A stretch of DNA of 64,000 bases. It comes from Candidatus Bathyarchaeota archaeon A05DMB-5. Its GTDB lineage: Archaea > Thermoproteota > Bathyarchaeia > Bathyarchaeales > Bathycorpusculaceae. Below, piece after piece: positions 9,215 to 17,880 of this stretch. Below the pieces are notes generated by a model. The model was not told where the DNA came from, searched no databases, and saw nothing but the letters and a program-made list of their open reading frames with translations. The translations under genes were made by a program, and so were the position numbers. Location: positions 62,001 to 126,000 of the forward strand of contig JABFQP010000001.1 in NCBI GenBank assembly GCA_019685655.1. The letters run 5' to 3'. Position 1 is the first letter of the stretch, and each line of letters begins with the position of its first letter.

Positions 9215-10202
9215 TAATCTCCTCTCTCAGACGCTTAGCCACGCTGCCGATAAGGTGCATCTTTTCTTGTGCTCTCTCCCATGGTAAAAATTCTAAATCA
9301 CAGTTTGGGCAAACAAAAATGTCCTTTTGCTTTGAGCTATGCAAAGATTCAACTATTTCTTTTATGGATTCAATTAGAGTATCCGCTTCTTCAACTAACG
9401 AGTTTCGAGCATCAACTAAGCCTAAAGCGATGTCTTTATCAAAACTGTAATCTTTTAGTTTGTTAAGGTCTGTTTCGTACAAGTCTATCCCAAAATGATC
9501 AACGGGGAAATCCAAAGCGTCGGGTAAAATTTCACAGAAATCTCCGAAAAACGTTTGAAGGCATGTCTTTATTTGCGCGCCCTCTACAGAGACTTTTAAT
9601 GCTTCGTTTACTGTTTTTATTTTATCTTTTGAAATAGATTGTTTGAAGGGTTTATAGACTAAAGCTGGGTCGCTTAACTGAACATATTTAAAGCCTAGTT
9701 TGGCTAAGCTTTTGATTTCTTCGTTCAATATTTCGGCATACTTGAACATAAGTTCCTCGTTGCTTTTGTAAAACTTGTTTTCAGAAAGCTGCGTGAAAGT
9801 GTACGGTGCGGGTAGAATTGCTTTCCAAGGGATGTTTTTAGGTAAGAGTTTAATGTAACTTGAATTTTGGATTATGTTTTTTTCGCGTCTTAGTTCATTT
9901 ACTATCACGGGTTTTCTGTAAAACGTGTTGTTGTTAAACCATCTGGATAAACTTCCAACAGCTACTCCAGCAAGATTTTCCGTGAAGGGACGAAGCAAGT
10001 CTTGCCACTTGAGCATTCCATCAGTTATGTAAGTGAGCCCCGCAGAAGATTGCGCGTTTATTGCCTCCAACGTAGCATCTTCAAAAGCCTTCTCAAGTTC
10101 TCTTTTGCCAGCTTTTCCTCTTTCGTAGGCTCTCGTAAGTTCTACAAGCTCTTTTGTTCTTGGAAGTATTCCAGTGATGTAGCAGCCAATCATTTTAAAC
10201 AT
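9207..10202 (-). CDS. Methionine synthase, N-terminal-domain homologue
   Basis: 331 residues related to the N-terminal barrel of MetE. Supporting blocks are YITDGMLKWQDLLRPF, YVQLSDPALVY, LQTFFGDFCEILP, GLVDARNSLVEEAD and CPNCDLEFLPWERA, the last matching the end of the MetE N-terminal half. It lacks the HxC zinc site that the partner gene carries. The two proteins most likely form a two-chain MetE, as known in several archaea. First gene of the pair; eight-base overlap with the catalytic subunit. Confidence 0.8.
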   Translation of the reverse strand: MFKMIGCYITGILPRTKELVELTRAYERGKAGKRELEKAFEDATLEAINAQSSAGLTYITDGMLKWQDLLRPFTENLAGVAVGSLSRWFNNNTFYRKPVIVNELRREKNIIQNSSYIKLLPKNIPWKAILPAPYTFTQLSENKFYKSNEELMFKYAEILNEEIKSLAKLGFKYVQLSDPALVYKPFKQSISKDKIKTVNEALKVSVEGAQIKTCLQTFFGDFCEILPDALDFPVDHFGIDLYETDLNKLKDYSFDKDIALGLVDARNSLVEEADTLIESIKEIVESLHSSKQKDIFVCPNCDLEFLPWERAQEKMHLIGSVAKRLREEINE

Positions 10203-10300
10203 ACTCTGCTAAGCTTATTAGCGCAGGGTGTTGAATAGACTATTCGGCTACCGTAATAAAAATTTTAATAATAGATTAAGCTTTATCCACTTGAAAGGCT

Positions 10301-11266
10301 ATGAACAAAAAACTGCTTCTTCACGAAGAAGACAAAACACAAAAAGTTAAAGAAATCGCGATAGTTGAAGACCCGCAAAAGCTGAAAATGATGCTTAACA
10401 GGCTTAGCTGGAAAATTCTGGTTTTACTTTCTGAAAATGAGATGTACCCGCTTGAAATAGCAAAAAAATTAGGCATCCACGAACAAAAAGCCTACTATCA
10501 CATAAGAAAATTGGCAAAGGCGGGAGCTATAACTGTAGCGAGAGAAGAAGAAAAGAAAGGCGCCATAGCGAAATACTACAAGACCGTTTCGCCAGCGTTT
10601 GGAATAGAGCTTCCGCAAGAGTACAAACCAATAAAGAGGATTTCGCTATCAAGTATGAACGAACAAGTTCGAAAATTCTTTAAAGAATTCATAAAGGAAG
10701 ACGAAACTTTTGAAGGAAAAATAGTTGTGGGCAGCCCAATGCCTCACGGACCCTTCAAAACAAGCGCGAGAGACGGACATTACGCTTCTCACTTAACATT
10801 CTTTTTGGGGCAATTCGCAAGATTGCCAGAAGAATTTGCAATAAAATTGGATGTTGACGTGAAAGCTGAAAAGGAAGAGAAAAACAACCTGATTCTAGTT
10901 GGTGGACCCGGAACGAACCTTTTGACGCAAGAGTTGAATGGACATCTGCCGATAAGGTTTAACATGCAACCGTCTGCGCAAGGCTTTTTGTTCGGCGGTT
11001 TAGTTTCAAAGAAAACATCTAACGTTTACACTGCAGATGCTGTTGGATTGATAGCAAAAATCGTGAACCCATGGGACAGCACCAAACGCGTTATTGTTTT
11101 AGCTGGAAACAAAGCAGTAGGCACAAAAGCATGCGTTTTGGCTTTGACAAATTTCTGGAAGAAAACCTTGAAAAACTATCATGGCGAGGACACTTTCGCC
11201 ACGGTTATACAAGGCTTCGATTTGGATGGAGATGGAAAAGTCGATTCAATAGAAATTCTCGAATAA
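10301..11266 (+). CDS. HTH protein with S-layer-like C-terminal domain
   Basis: 321 residues, no signal peptide. Residues about 30-95 form an ArsR-like winged helix (LEIAKKLGIHEQKAYYHIRKLAKAGAI). The rest, about 140-321, resembles the C-terminal region of archaeal S-layer proteins: LILVGGPGTNLLTQELN, a GNKAVGTKAC block and the ending GFDLDGDGKVDSIEILE, which is typical of that family. The pairing of a DNA-binding head with a surface-layer-like fold in a cytoplasmic protein suggests a regulator with a sensor of S-layer ancestry. Function unknown. A TATA-like AAATTTTAATAAT lies about 40 bases upstream. Confidence 0.72.
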   Translation: MNKKLLLHEEDKTQKVKEIAIVEDPQKLKMMLNRLSWKILVLLSENEMYPLEIAKKLGIHEQKAYYHIRKLAKAGAITVAREEEKKGAIAKYYKTVSPAFGIELPQEYKPIKRISLSSMNEQVRKFFKEFIKEDETFEGKIVVGSPMPHGPFKTSARDGHYASHLTFFLGQFARLPEEFAIKLDVDVKAEKEEKNNLILVGGPGTNLLTQELNGHLPIRFNMQPSAQGFLFGGLVSKKTSNVYTADAVGLIAKIVNPWDSTKRVIVLAGNKAVGTKACVLALTNFWKKTLKNYHGEDTFATVIQGFDLDGDGKVDSIEILE

Positions 11267-11286
11267 TTTGTGTGGTGAAATAATAT

Positions 11287-11733
11287 TTGTTGACTGTCAG
11301 AATGGCAACGATGAAGGATTTACCTCATATTTTGGCGCTTGAGAAACGGAATGGCGAACCTACAAACGAGGATCTGCATGTCTTGTTTAAGTTAGATAAT
11401 CCAAATGAGAAATGTAGGTTTTTCGTGGCGGAGGAAAATGGCAGAATTGTTGGTTATTCACGTATACATCTATATAGATGGAACAATAGCGCATATATTA
11501 TAACAGTTCTCGTTGATGCTGAAGAACGACGAAAAGGTGTTGGAACAAACTTGCTTAAAGCCATGGAAGATTTTGCAAGAAAAAACAAAGCCAGAGTCTT
11601 AATGTTCGATACATCAGCAGATAATACTCCTGCTATACAATTGTGCTTTAAAAACGGTTTTAAAATCTGTGGATATAACGACAAAATCTATCGAAGCGGA
11701 AAAACGGCTGTCTACTTAGCGAAAGAGCTATGA
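11287..11733 (+). CDS. GNAT-family N-acetyltransferase
   Basis: 148 residues with the GNAT fold: an N-terminal helix region VRMATMKDLPHILALE, the acetyl-CoA loop VDAEERRKGVGTNLLKAME (motif A, R/QxxGxG/A) and the C-terminal NTPAIQLCFKNGFKICGY block. Substrate unknown. Two TTG codons (11287, 11290) follow GGTGA at 11275; either may be used. It lies 20 bases after the HTH/S-layer gene and may be co-transcribed with it. Confidence 0.85.
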   Translation: MLTVRMATMKDLPHILALEKRNGEPTNEDLHVLFKLDNPNEKCRFFVAEENGRIVGYSRIHLYRWNNSAYIITVLVDAEERRKGVGTNLLKAMEDFARKNKARVLMFDTSADNTPAIQLCFKNGFKICGYNDKIYRSGKTAVYLAKEL

Positions 11734-11761
11734 TAAGCAATCGATTGATAAGGTCAAAGAC

Positions 11762-12187
11762 ATGAAGTTTACTGAAACCATTATTGCATGCGGACACGAA
11801 AACATCCAAGCTACACATGCAACAACATTTGAAGTTACTAAGGAAAAGAAATTATCAAGAAAGGGTGACTGCATCATCGCAGTTTCAGCAAACAAGGCCT
11901 TAGCTGACCTATCTTCAGAGTTTAAGAAACGGTTACGACAAGATAATGCAAAGCTGACGATTTTGATTGAAGCCGGAGACATTGCTGACGCGGTTACTGC
12001 TTTTGGAAACTCAAAACTAATTTTGACTCATCCAACCGACATCGTTGTAAGAAAAAGCAGTTACATTTGTAATCGAACATTGGCGATACAAGCAGATAAG
12101 GCAGCATGTGACTTGTCACTGAAGCTTGTGGAGAAATTGAAAAATCCAAAACAAAAAGTGAAAATTACACTGAAATTGATAATTTAA
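11762..12187 (+). CDS. DUF371-family archaeal protein
   Basis: 141 residues matching the archaea-specific DUF371 family: it opens with the block ETIIACGHENIQATHATTFEVT followed by SRKGDCIIAVSANKALADL, and has LTHPTDIVVRKSSYICNRTLAIQADKAACDL, given here as the separate segments around residues 92-121. Function unknown. It converges on the Trm5 gene with a four-base overlap of the 3' ends. Confidence 0.8.
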   Translation: MKFTETIIACGHENIQATHATTFEVTKEKKLSRKGDCIIAVSANKALADLSSEFKKRLRQDNAKLTILIEAGDIADAVTAFGNSKLILTHPTDIVVRKSSYICNRTLAIQADKAACDLSLKLVEKLKNPKQKVKITLKLII

Positions 12188-13254
12188 TGAATTTTTGCAT
12201 CTATGACTGCTTGCCATTCATATGGTGCTGTTTCTCTGACAAACCTCGCAAAAAATATTTTTTCAACTTTTCTTCCGCATTTCTGAACAGCCTCTGCGAA
12301 GTGTAATTTCATGTTTTCTAATGAGTTGGAAGCGTTGATAAAGCTGTAAAAATGTATTACGCCACCTTCGGGCTTCAGCGTCTTGCATGCCGCATCCACG
12401 TATTCTATTGCTTTTTCCGGCAGGTTCATGATAACACGGTCGGCTAACCGTGCAAGCTTTTCCTCAACCACTTGTCTCGCATCACCAAGCAATGGGTAAA
12501 CTTTGCTTATTAAGCGGTTAAGCCTAACATTCTCACGCAAAAACTCAACAGCATATGGGTTAACATCCACAGCGTAAACTTTCACCTTCCCATGAGTTTT
12601 AGCAATCAATATCGCGAAGGGTCCAACACCAGTGAACAAATCCACAACAGTTTCGCCTTCCATGACAAGTGACGCAACTCTTTTATGCTCATAAGAGAGC
12701 CGTGGAGAAAAATACGCTTTAGTTAAATCCACACGAAACTGGCAGCCATGCTCCTTATGGATTGTCTCAGTTTTGGGCTCTCCAGCGATTACTACGAACT
12801 CTCTAAGGCGATATGTTCCACTGACGGCACCAACTTTAGCAAGCACGGTTCGCACATTCTTATGCGCTTTAAGAATTGCTTCGCCAATAACGCCCTTGTA
12901 TTCTGCAAGCTCTGGTGGAATCTCAGCGATGGCAATGTCGCCAACGAAATCTATTGCGCGTGGCAGATTAGCCAACAAGTGCGGGGGCAGCTTGCCTTGA
13001 AGCAACTCAAAGAATGAGACTACACGCTTTTTCCTTTCAGGAAACTTGTAGGTTTGAATTTCAATGGTTGGAATTTTTTCTTGAAGCATTTTTAGCTCAT
13101 CTTTCAATAAGTCACGAGCAAGCGGAATGTAAACGAATTCAGTAGTTCTTTGAATTTCCAGTTGTTTATCCACAATTTTTAGTTTGTTGGAAAAAACTAC
13201 GGCTTCTTCACCGTGCACTTTAGGAACTTTAATGCATAAAGCTTGTTTAGACAT
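12184..13254 (-). CDS. trm5: tRNA (guanine37-N1)-methyltransferase, Trm5 family
   Basis: SAM-dependent enzyme that makes m1G37 in tRNA, preventing +1 frameshifting. 356 residues: an N-terminal region, the D2 domain block AIDFVGDIAIAEIPPEL, the R-x-x-Y/F tRNA region FRVDLTKAYFSPRLSYEH, the SAM motif VVDLFTGVGPFAILIAK, the acid VYAVDVNPYAVEFLREN and the catalytic-site motif MNLPEKA (N-L-P in place of N-P-P, a known variant). The variant motif suggests the aTrm5b or Taw-related branch. It lies four bases after the FAU-1 start-side cluster and reads in the same direction. Confidence 0.9.
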   Translation of the reverse strand: MSKQALCIKVPKVHGEEAVVFSNKLKIVDKQLEIQRTTEFVYIPLARDLLKDELKMLQEKIPTIEIQTYKFPERKKRVVSFFELLQGKLPPHLLANLPRAIDFVGDIAIAEIPPELAEYKGVIGEAILKAHKNVRTVLAKVGAVSGTYRLREFVVIAGEPKTETIHKEHGCQFRVDLTKAYFSPRLSYEHKRVASLVMEGETVVDLFTGVGPFAILIAKTHGKVKVYAVDVNPYAVEFLRENVRLNRLISKVYPLLGDARQVVEEKLARLADRVIMNLPEKAIEYVDAACKTLKPEGGVIHFYSFINASNSLENMKLHFAEAVQKCGRKVEKIFFARFVRETAPYEWQAVIDAKIH

Positions 13255-13258
13255 AAAA

Positions 13259-14671
13259 TCACAAAACCTTCATTTTATTAACGTCACAGTTTCCTTCAAT
13301 TCTTTCAGCCATTTCCTTAACTTTTTCGAACAGTTTCCTACTTATGATGCCTTTTTCATAGGCTTTCTCAAGTTTTTCCATGTCTAAAACTTTAATTGAG
13401 CCGCCTGGATGGATGCAAACGTCAACTTCCAAATCCACATAACGTAACGCGTTTGGATAAACTTCCACAGGCGTGTTCAAGTTTATGTAGGTGCCCTTCC
13501 ACTCTCCGCCAGCCGAGAAATACCGCGTTGTTATGCACCACTCGCCAATCTTGGTCTCACTTATTGCCTTGTCTCCAGCTTCCTTTCTAACGCCTAACCC
13601 GTCATAGAAACCGTCACTTCGCATCCTTCTGCTATACTTTATTCGCTCTTGGTCTAAACTTTCTATCGTCGCTTGTCCCAAATGAAAGACGATGCCGCTA
13701 AGCTTGACATGCTCAACATCCACACTGGAGCCCTTTTCCGGAAACTTGCGGCAGATCTGCTCTTTGAATAACTCTTCAACATCACTTCTGGACTGCCCTT
13801 TTTCCAAAAGTTTCTCAGCCATTTCTAAAGCAGCCGCGATTTCGCCTCCGCAACTCTTGTAAAAGTGATGCCCTTCCAAAGTCAAAGTAGAACAGCCTCT
13901 TAATTTATCTAACATCTTTTTGGAAGAGTATGGAAACTCAACATCCACGAAACATGAGCCTTCAACTAAAAGCGAAGGAGCCTCAGCGGAGGAAGCCTTC
14001 GCATTTAAGGTTTTAACCTTCTCCGCCAACTCCTTTATTTCTTTCTCAAGCGCTTCTTTTTGCTGATTTTCAGAGGCGCTGCGCCAAATAATTCCCCAGC
14101 CTCTTGGTGCAAGTGTTTTTCCTAACTCGTAAAGTTCTGTCCGTCGCTTTAGGTCTTGAATTTTAAGGCTTACGCCCACTTTGCCGTTTCGCAGTAGGAT
14201 TGCGTATGTGCCAACAATTTTCAGTTTTGTGGTTAAAATTGGTTGTTTTGCGCCTAATCTTTTTCTTTCAACTTGAACAATTATTTGCTTGTTGTCTTCA
14301 TTGATGATTTCGTTTTTTGGAAGCTTGCCGATTATGCTGTTGCCGATGTCAACGTAAACAGCGTATTCGTTTGAGTCTGTAATGGCTCCTTTATAGATTC
14401 CGTCGACATTAACGTGCCATTTCCGTGTTAAGACATCATCAAAAGTAGACTGTAAGACAGCGTGAAACTTATTAATTGCTTCGCATGCGCCGAGTACTCT
14501 GACACCTTGCAAATCGTATCTGTCTTTTATCTTTAGGTCCGACGGCGAAACATCATCTACAATTTCAAACCGTTTCTTTATGGCTGGAGAAGGCTGAGCT
14601 ATTTCGAAACCGTTGTCTAAGAGCAGTTTTGTAAGAGCAGTTGAGTAAATTCCTCGAACCTTCACTTTCAT
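13259..14671 (-). CDS. fau1: FAU-1 family RNase/AU-binding protein (DUF402)
   Basis: Archaeal RNA-binding ribonuclease linked to rRNA processing. 470 residues: an S1-like N-terminal half beginning KVKVRGIYSTALTKLLLDNG and a C-terminal DUF402 domain with SAGGEWKGTYINLNTP, YVDLEVDVCIHPGG and LEKAYEKGIISRKL. I chose ATG 14671, four bases after the rtcA stop, because homologues start with VRGIYSTALT close to residue 5; an upstream in-frame extension overlaps rtcA and is not conserved. Part of an RNA-metabolism run rtcA-fau1-trm5. Confidence 0.88.
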   Translation of the reverse strand: MKVKVRGIYSTALTKLLLDNGFEIAQPSPAIKKRFEIVDDVSPSDLKIKDRYDLQGVRVLGACEAINKFHAVLQSTFDDVLTRKWHVNVDGIYKGAITDSNEYAVYVDIGNSIIGKLPKNEIINEDNKQIIVQVERKRLGAKQPILTTKLKIVGTYAILLRNGKVGVSLKIQDLKRRTELYELGKTLAPRGWGIIWRSASENQQKEALEKEIKELAEKVKTLNAKASSAEAPSLLVEGSCFVDVEFPYSSKKMLDKLRGCSTLTLEGHHFYKSCGGEIAAALEMAEKLLEKGQSRSDVEELFKEQICRKFPEKGSSVDVEHVKLSGIVFHLGQATIESLDQERIKYSRRMRSDGFYDGLGVRKEAGDKAISETKIGEWCITTRYFSAGGEWKGTYINLNTPVEVYPNALRYVDLEVDVCIHPGGSIKVLDMEKLEKAYEKGIISRKLFEKVKEMAERIEGNCDVNKMKVL

Positions 14672-14675
14672 GACG

Positions 14676-15713
14676 TCAGCCAACTTTCTCAACCTTGTAA
14701 AGCCAGTTTGTTTTCTGCACATTGAATTTTACGCCTAAAATTTTCTCAACAAGCCAAATGTTTGTTTCCAAATGGTCAGAAACTGCGCGGGTTAAGTAGG
14801 CGGATTTGCCTTTTGCTAATGCCATGTACGGAATTAGCATGTCAGCTAAGTGAACGTCAACTGTAGGCTTTGCGGCAACTTCCACGTAGAGTTTTTCAGC
14901 GGCTTCTTTCCCAACAGCCTCGCTTGTTTTTCTTAGCTCGCCGATTGCGTCAGCACCGATGTACGCGTTTGTGTTTGTTTCAGCCCATAAAACTAGCGAA
15001 CTGCCTTTCTGTAAAGGGTTAGATTTGTCGTTGACTATTTGAATGTCCGCTGTGTACCCTTTTTCTCTCAAGTAGTCGGTTGCCACTTTTGCTTGACGCT
15101 CAGCAACCTTTCTTTCTGCAAGAAAAGTGCAAACTGAAACTCCTCGGATAGCTTTGATTTTGCCAAAATTTCCCGCATAGAAAGGCTTCGGCGATTTGCA
15201 TGGCTCAACATTTACGGTTACTTCGCCCATTCCTTTTGGGTAATATCCATACCTCTGAACCGTTAAGAAAGCGTCTATTCCCATACGCTTGAGCGTAGGC
15301 AAAAGCACAAACCGCACGTAGTTTACAGTTGGCGCGTGCGAAACGTCCGTTCCGCCCTTCGTCACATGCAAATGCACGGTTTTCTCTGCGAAAGCACAGA
15401 TGGGAAACACGGTTAAGAGAAGCATTGGAATGCTTCCTGCCGTGCCAATTTCTGCCTCAATTTTTCCGCCTTTCACTTTTTTGGGATTAAACCAAAGCTC
15501 GCGTGAATTGAGCTCTGCTCCCTTAAGCTCGGCGTCACAGAGTCTTGCAGCAGTCAAAACCGCTTCTAAATGCTGCGGTCTCAAACCAGGCTGTGGTCTG
15601 TTCTGCCTAATATTGTAAATGTGCAGGGGTTGTCCGAGAATGGCGGCTAGAGCAACAGACAATCTGAGAATGGTTCCGCTTCCGCTTTTTTGACTCCCGT
15701 CAATTTCAATCAC
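14676..15713 (-). CDS. rtcA: RNA 3'-terminal phosphate cyclase
   Basis: Converts RNA 3'-phosphate ends to 2',3'-cyclic phosphates using ATP. 345 residues, the normal length. Signatures include IEIDGSQKSGSGTILR, NRPQPGLRPQHLEAV, HVTKGGTDVSHAPTVNYV and the active-site histidine in VDVHLADMLIPYMALA. The glycine-rich N-terminal loop reads QKSGSGTI where most homologues have GEGGGQI, a modest deviation. No RtcB is adjacent. Immediately upstream of fau1. Confidence 0.93.
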   Translation of the reverse strand: MIEIDGSQKSGSGTILRLSVALAAILGQPLHIYNIRQNRPQPGLRPQHLEAVLTAARLCDAELKGAELNSRELWFNPKKVKGGKIEAEIGTAGSIPMLLLTVFPICAFAEKTVHLHVTKGGTDVSHAPTVNYVRFVLLPTLKRMGIDAFLTVQRYGYYPKGMGEVTVNVEPCKSPKPFYAGNFGKIKAIRGVSVCTFLAERKVAERQAKVATDYLREKGYTADIQIVNDKSNPLQKGSSLVLWAETNTNAYIGADAIGELRKTSEAVGKEAAEKLYVEVAAKPTVDVHLADMLIPYMALAKGKSAYLTRAVSDHLETNIWLVEKILGVKFNVQKTNWLYKVEKVG

Positions 15714-15825
15714 GGGTTATGAGCACTCCCTCATTAATTTACGCATGAAATTTATTGTTTTATCAAAGCGTCAAAAACAATTAATAAATGAGTTAAGTAT
15801 TAAGGATTTGGAAAGGAGAACGCGT

Positions 15826-16248
15826 ATGAGTGAGCAAAAACAAACGTTGGAAAAGCTTGTGGAGAGAATTGACGAACTCCTAGTGGTTTTAAACAGAGTT
15901 GCCGAAGACTTGAGGCAAGTTTCCATTTCTCTAAAATCTATAGCCGTTTCGCAGCTTCCTCAACCAGTAACGCCTCCTACACCGGCGCCTACGCCTGCGC
16001 CTATGCCGGGAATGCCGAAAGCTCCGGAACGAGTGAAAGCCGTAGAGGACATAAAAATGATGTTTCCAGAAGATTTAGAGGGACTTTTGAATTTTGAGGA
16101 GAAAGAAGACTACATAATAATAAAGCCTCGGCAATTTTTAGGCTCTGAAAACTTTGCAAAGATTGCTTCCATAGTGCGGGGAATAGGCGGAGACTACGTA
16201 AGCGCTGGGAAAGGCTCACATTTCAGAGTGCCAAAGAAGAGAACTTAA
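15826..16248 (+). CDS. Uncharacterised protein with coiled coil, proline linker and small C-terminal domain
   Basis: 140 residues, not recognised. I chose ATG 15826 because AGGAG lies ten bases upstream. Residues about 5-45 are a heptad-like helix (LEKLVERIDELLVVLNRVAE). Residues about 49-75 are a proline/threonine/alanine linker with repeated PTPAP. The C-terminal domain (about 80-140) has alternating beta and alpha elements ending GKGSHFRVPKK, a basic end that could touch nucleic acid. It converges on surE with a four-base overlap. Confidence 0.7.
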   Translation: MSEQKQTLEKLVERIDELLVVLNRVAEDLRQVSISLKSIAVSQLPQPVTPPTPAPTPAPMPGMPKAPERVKAVEDIKMMFPEDLEGLLNFEEKEDYIIIKPRQFLGSENFAKIASIVRGIGGDYVSAGKGSHFRVPKKRT

Positions 16249-17063
16249 AAAATTACGTCGTAGCTTCTTTCGTTCAAGAATTTAGCAAGCTCTTTCATGT
16301 TTCTCTTCTGGTGTGCGAAATTCAGTTTTATTGGGGTGATAGAAGCGTAATTATTTTCTCTGATTGCGTGCGTGTCCGTTTCTGCTTCGTCGCATGGATA
16401 ATCTTCGAGAAACCACCCGCGAATTTGGTATCCGCCAGCTTTTTCGGCGAAAATGTCCGTGTAGCCCTTGTATGAAAGGCTTGTAATTTTAACGGTTCTG
16501 GACGCGGGGGTCTCTGGAACGTTAATGGAAATCACGTCAACATCTTTTGGCATTCCATTCGCTAATATGTACTCTGCAGTTTGCTTAGCTAATTCTGCAC
16601 AAAACTCTAAGCTTTCCATGTGTATATTCGCATGCACTTTTCCTTCACTGTCCGTTATTCTTTTTAGGCTATAAGAGACTGCAATTGCGGGAATTCCGTG
16701 GATTGCCGCTTCCAATGCTGCGCCTAAGGTTCCAGAAGTTAACAAATCATCTATTCCAAGGTTTGGACCCAAGTTTATTCCGGACACTACAATGTTTGGA
16801 GGATGCTGCAGAATCTTGAAGAGTGCAAGCAGACAAGCGTCTGCAGGGGTTCCGCTGATAGCGTATGCGTTTGTTCCATCAGCAAGTTGTGTTTCTTTGA
16901 CTTCGATTAGGCATGTTGAAACAGCTTTGCCCATGCCGCTTCGTTCATTTTCTGGAGCGACAACAGAAACCCTGCCCAACTCGTCCATTTTCTTTTTCAG
17001 AACCAGCAGTCCCGTTGAATGCACGCCGTCATCGTTTACTACGAGTATTTCTTTTGTTTTCAA
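16245..17063 (-). CDS. surE: 5'/3'-nucleotidase SurE
   Basis: Metal-dependent phosphatase that dephosphorylates nucleoside monophosphates. 272 residues, normal length. The metal site DD of VVNDDGVHSTGL, the serine/asparagine block APENERSGMG and the SGINLGPNLGIDDLLTSGTLGAA signature (split over residues 94-116) are all intact. Lies upstream of nothing obvious in the same pathway; the next minus-strand gene is acylphosphatase 55 bases away. Confidence 0.95.
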   Translation of the reverse strand: MKTKEILVVNDDGVHSTGLLVLKKKMDELGRVSVVAPENERSGMGKAVSTCLIEVKETQLADGTNAYAISGTPADACLLALFKILQHPPNIVVSGINLGPNLGIDDLLTSGTLGAALEAAIHGIPAIAVSYSLKRITDSEGKVHANIHMESLEFCAELAKQTAEYILANGMPKDVDVISINVPETPASRTVKITSLSYKGYTDIFAEKAGGYQIRGWFLEDYPCDEAETDTHAIRENNYASITPIKLNFAHQKRNMKELAKFLNERSYDVIF

Positions 17064-17118
17064 TTATTTTTCACGCACATCTTCCACAGAATTAGTCATC
17101 ACTCTTATTAAGGTAGAG

Positions 17119-17406
17119 CTAGAAGCGGTAGCCATATCTTATTTCGAAATTTTTGAATTCGCCGGTGTAATCCTCCCAGACAATATTTACGCCAGTTACT
17201 CTTGCGCCCGGCGGTCCGCGCTTGCAAAATTCGATGAGCTTTTTCACGTTTTCTTCTTCGCCTTCAAAAACAGCTTCAACTCTACCATCTGGCAGATTGC
17301 GAACCCAACCTTTTACGCTGTATTTTCTGGCTTCATATTGTGTTTCTGATCGAAAGAATACGCCTTGCACTCTGCCGCTTACGATTACGTGGGCTCTGGT
17401 TTTCAT
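17119..17406 (-). CDS. acyP: Acylphosphatase
   Basis: Small hydrolase for acyl phosphates such as carbamoyl phosphate and 1,3-bisphosphoglycerate. 95 residues of the ferredoxin-like fold with the catalytic arginine in GRVQGVFFR and the catalytic asparagine in [19 protein letters not shown]. Ends YGYRF, as usual. ATG start at 17406. Confidence 0.94.
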   Translation of the reverse strand: MKTRAHVIVSGRVQGVFFRSETQYEARKYSVKGWVRNLPDGRVEAVFEGEEENVKKLIEFCKRGPPGARVTGVNIVWEDYTGEFKNFEIRYGYRF

Positions 17407-17544
17407 GAATTCACCGTTTTATGCGCGCTTAATTATGGTTTATGATTTTCACTTTAACTTAACTCTCTCTGCTGCTTGACCATGTCGCTCCTGCAGTTGT
17501 TTTAAAAGAGATTTTGGTGGAAGTTGTTTTCAGGCGGGTCTGTT

Positions 17545-17880
17545 ATGTTCGCGAATCATAATGGGAAACTGCTGGTTTATGCTTCAAGCGACATGTCTGA
17601 GGGAGAACGATTGAAGTCTGTGAGCGTCGCAGCAGAGAAAATGGCTAGACAGTTGCGACTTGGTGTGGAAGTTGTCACTTTTGAGGAAAAGTTTACGCCG
17701 ATTTACGTTTATTACAAGAACGCTGAAGAAGAACCCATACCTTTGTATTGCGATAAAGGCGGAACATCTAGCATGCAAGAAATTTACGATGCATTAAGAA
17801 AAATGATGTTTGTCTTGTCGTTTCACCCGAAACATTCAGCTTTAAAGCAGATAAGAGAAGAAGTCATACACTTTTCTTGA
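17545..17880 (+). CDS. Uncharacterised small alpha/beta protein
   Basis: 111 residues, not recognised. The sequence alternates short beta strands (GKLLVYASSD, VEVVTFEEKFTPIYVYY) with helices (ERLKSVSVAAEKMARQL, SSMQEIYDALRKMMFVL). ATG 17545 follows GGCGGGT; a TTG at 17524 with GGTGG is an alternative giving seven more residues. Its 3' end overlaps the convergent gene by 17 bases. Confidence 0.65.
   Translation: MFANHNGKLLVYASSDMSEGERLKSVSVAAEKMARQLRLGVEVVTFEEKFTPIYVYYKNAEEEPIPLYCDKGGTSSMQEIYDALRKMMFVLSFHPKHSALKQIREEVIHFS

Noticed and set aside
14672-14722. Extended N-terminus of FAU-1 reading into rtcA
   Set aside because: Homologues begin at VRGIYSTALT; the extension just retranslates the rtcA end in another frame.
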